Positions 63,692 through 64,000 of a stretch of 64,000 nucleotides of DNA are shown here, one piece after another. The notes under the pieces were generated by a model that was not told where the DNA came from, made no database searches, and was given only the letters and a program-made list of their open reading frames with translations. Position numbers and translations under genes: made by a program. How positions within the stretch are numbered: position 1 is the stretch's first letter; each line of letters begins with the position of its first letter. Source of the stretch: Bernardetiaceae bacterium (lineage in GTDB: Bacteria; Bacteroidota; Bacteroidia; Cytophagales; Thermoflexibacteraceae); the NCBI GenBank assembly GCA_025057115.1, contig JANWWZ010000011.1:1-64000 (forward strand), written 5' to 3'.

Positions 63692-64000
63692 AATAACAAT
63701 ATTGTTTGTAGCTATCTGTAACCACTTTTAAAAAGTAGGCAACGCCTTGCTCGTCGCTTAGCATTTCCACGAGCTGGTTTAAGCGAGTAATTTCAGCGGT
63801 GAGTTTGTTTTTGTATATTCGAAGTTTATACGGGCTAAATTGATGTTTATGGTTGAAAAATTGGCGAATAAAGTCAGCATCCTCGCTAGAGGCAATATAC
63901 TCTTGTGTTTCTTTCTTGACTACATTGAGTTGGTTGCGAAGTAGTTTGCAATATTGCTTTAGTTTATCTTTTGGAGTGAGTTGGTCTATCGAAGCGGCGT
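63681..64000 (-). CDS. Partial gene of unknown function (runs off right edge)
   Basis: The minus strand is open from the right edge to a TGA at 63681-63683 (about 105 residues). The visible C-terminus is charged and helical with KDKLKQYCKLLRNQLNVVKK, KHQFSPYKLRIYKNKLTAEI and YFLKVVTDSYKQYCYYVE. No motif identifies a family. Its end overlaps the GT-C-like gene by 11 bp. Confidence 0.7.
   Translation of the reverse strand, partial: AASIDQLTPKDKLKQYCKLLRNQLNVVKKETQEYIASSEDADFIRQFFNHKHQFSPYKLRIYKNKLTAEITRLNQLVEMLSDEQGVAYFLKVVTDSYKQYCYYVE

Overview
This window is chromosomal DNA of a member of the phylum Bacteroidota, most likely a Cytophagales-type gliding or aquatic aerobe. Support comes from Por/T9SS C-terminal sorting domains on two giant secreted proteins, a SusC-like TonB-dependent receptor with a carboxypeptidase-regulatory-like domain, a DUF4837 lipoprotein, the gene order rpmB-rpmG-DUF4295-ftsY, -7 promoter boxes of the TAnnTTTG type, a bacterial phytochrome and a carotenoid (lycopene) cyclase. 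The species cannot be named from the sequence alone. Coding density is high, and no rRNA or tRNA gene was seen.

Layout. 1-2905: edge of an Rpn/PD-(D/E)XK nuclease gene and a phytochrome ending in a kinase-less H-box. 2886-16217: two giant T9SS cargo genes (LamG/beta-helix/Ig/LRR adhesin; subtilisin-like protease with repeated Ig-like modules). 16297-21370: cell-surface glycan cluster (GT2, methyltransferase, GT4-NodB fusion; divergent GT2 and a small exported protein). 21439-27570: SpoU methyltransferase, M61 peptidase, an RtcR-like CARF-sigma54 activator, DUF4837 lipoprotein and aroE. 27571-28480: repeat element A. 28540-35994: SpoIIE-type phosphatase sensor, a remnant repeat element C, recN, a membrane cytochrome c, SPFH protein. 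36060-45208: outer-membrane barrel, Na+/alanine symporter, lycopene cyclase, SiaB/SiaC switch pair, ABC1 kinase, TetR regulator, TonB receptor. 45414-50790: DnaQ-like exonuclease, CAP-CBS-DUF294 protein, LRR protein. 50927-57532: SGNH hydrolase, fabI, rpmB-rpmG-DUF4295, ftsY, rhomboid, hslU, nuoH. 57705-64000: Spy-like protein, repeat element B, TlpA-like protein, two SPOR-domain proteins, a GT-C-type membrane protein and a partial gene.

The most unusual feature is a family of palindromic repeat elements. Elements A (after aroE) and B (after the tlpA-like gene) lie in inverted orientation about 30 kb apart and share a nearly identical core of roughly 265 bp. Each is built from about 88-bp X units and shorter Y hairpins whose arms carry compensatory changes. 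At its far end each carries a duplicated 3' tail of the gene next to the OTHER element: a 57-bp tlpA tail in A and a 132-bp aroE tail in B. The simplest reading is that each element was once flanked by direct copies of its own host gene's tail, and that an inversion through the shared core swapped them. A third, decayed element (C) near 32.4 kb is also flanked by imperfect direct repeats.

Other systems worth attention are the CARF-AAA+-Fis regulator without Rtc genes nearby, a GT4-polysaccharide deacetylase fusion, a phytochrome with a histidine box but no ATPase, and a SiaB-SiaC pair near a candidate SpoIIE phosphatase partner.
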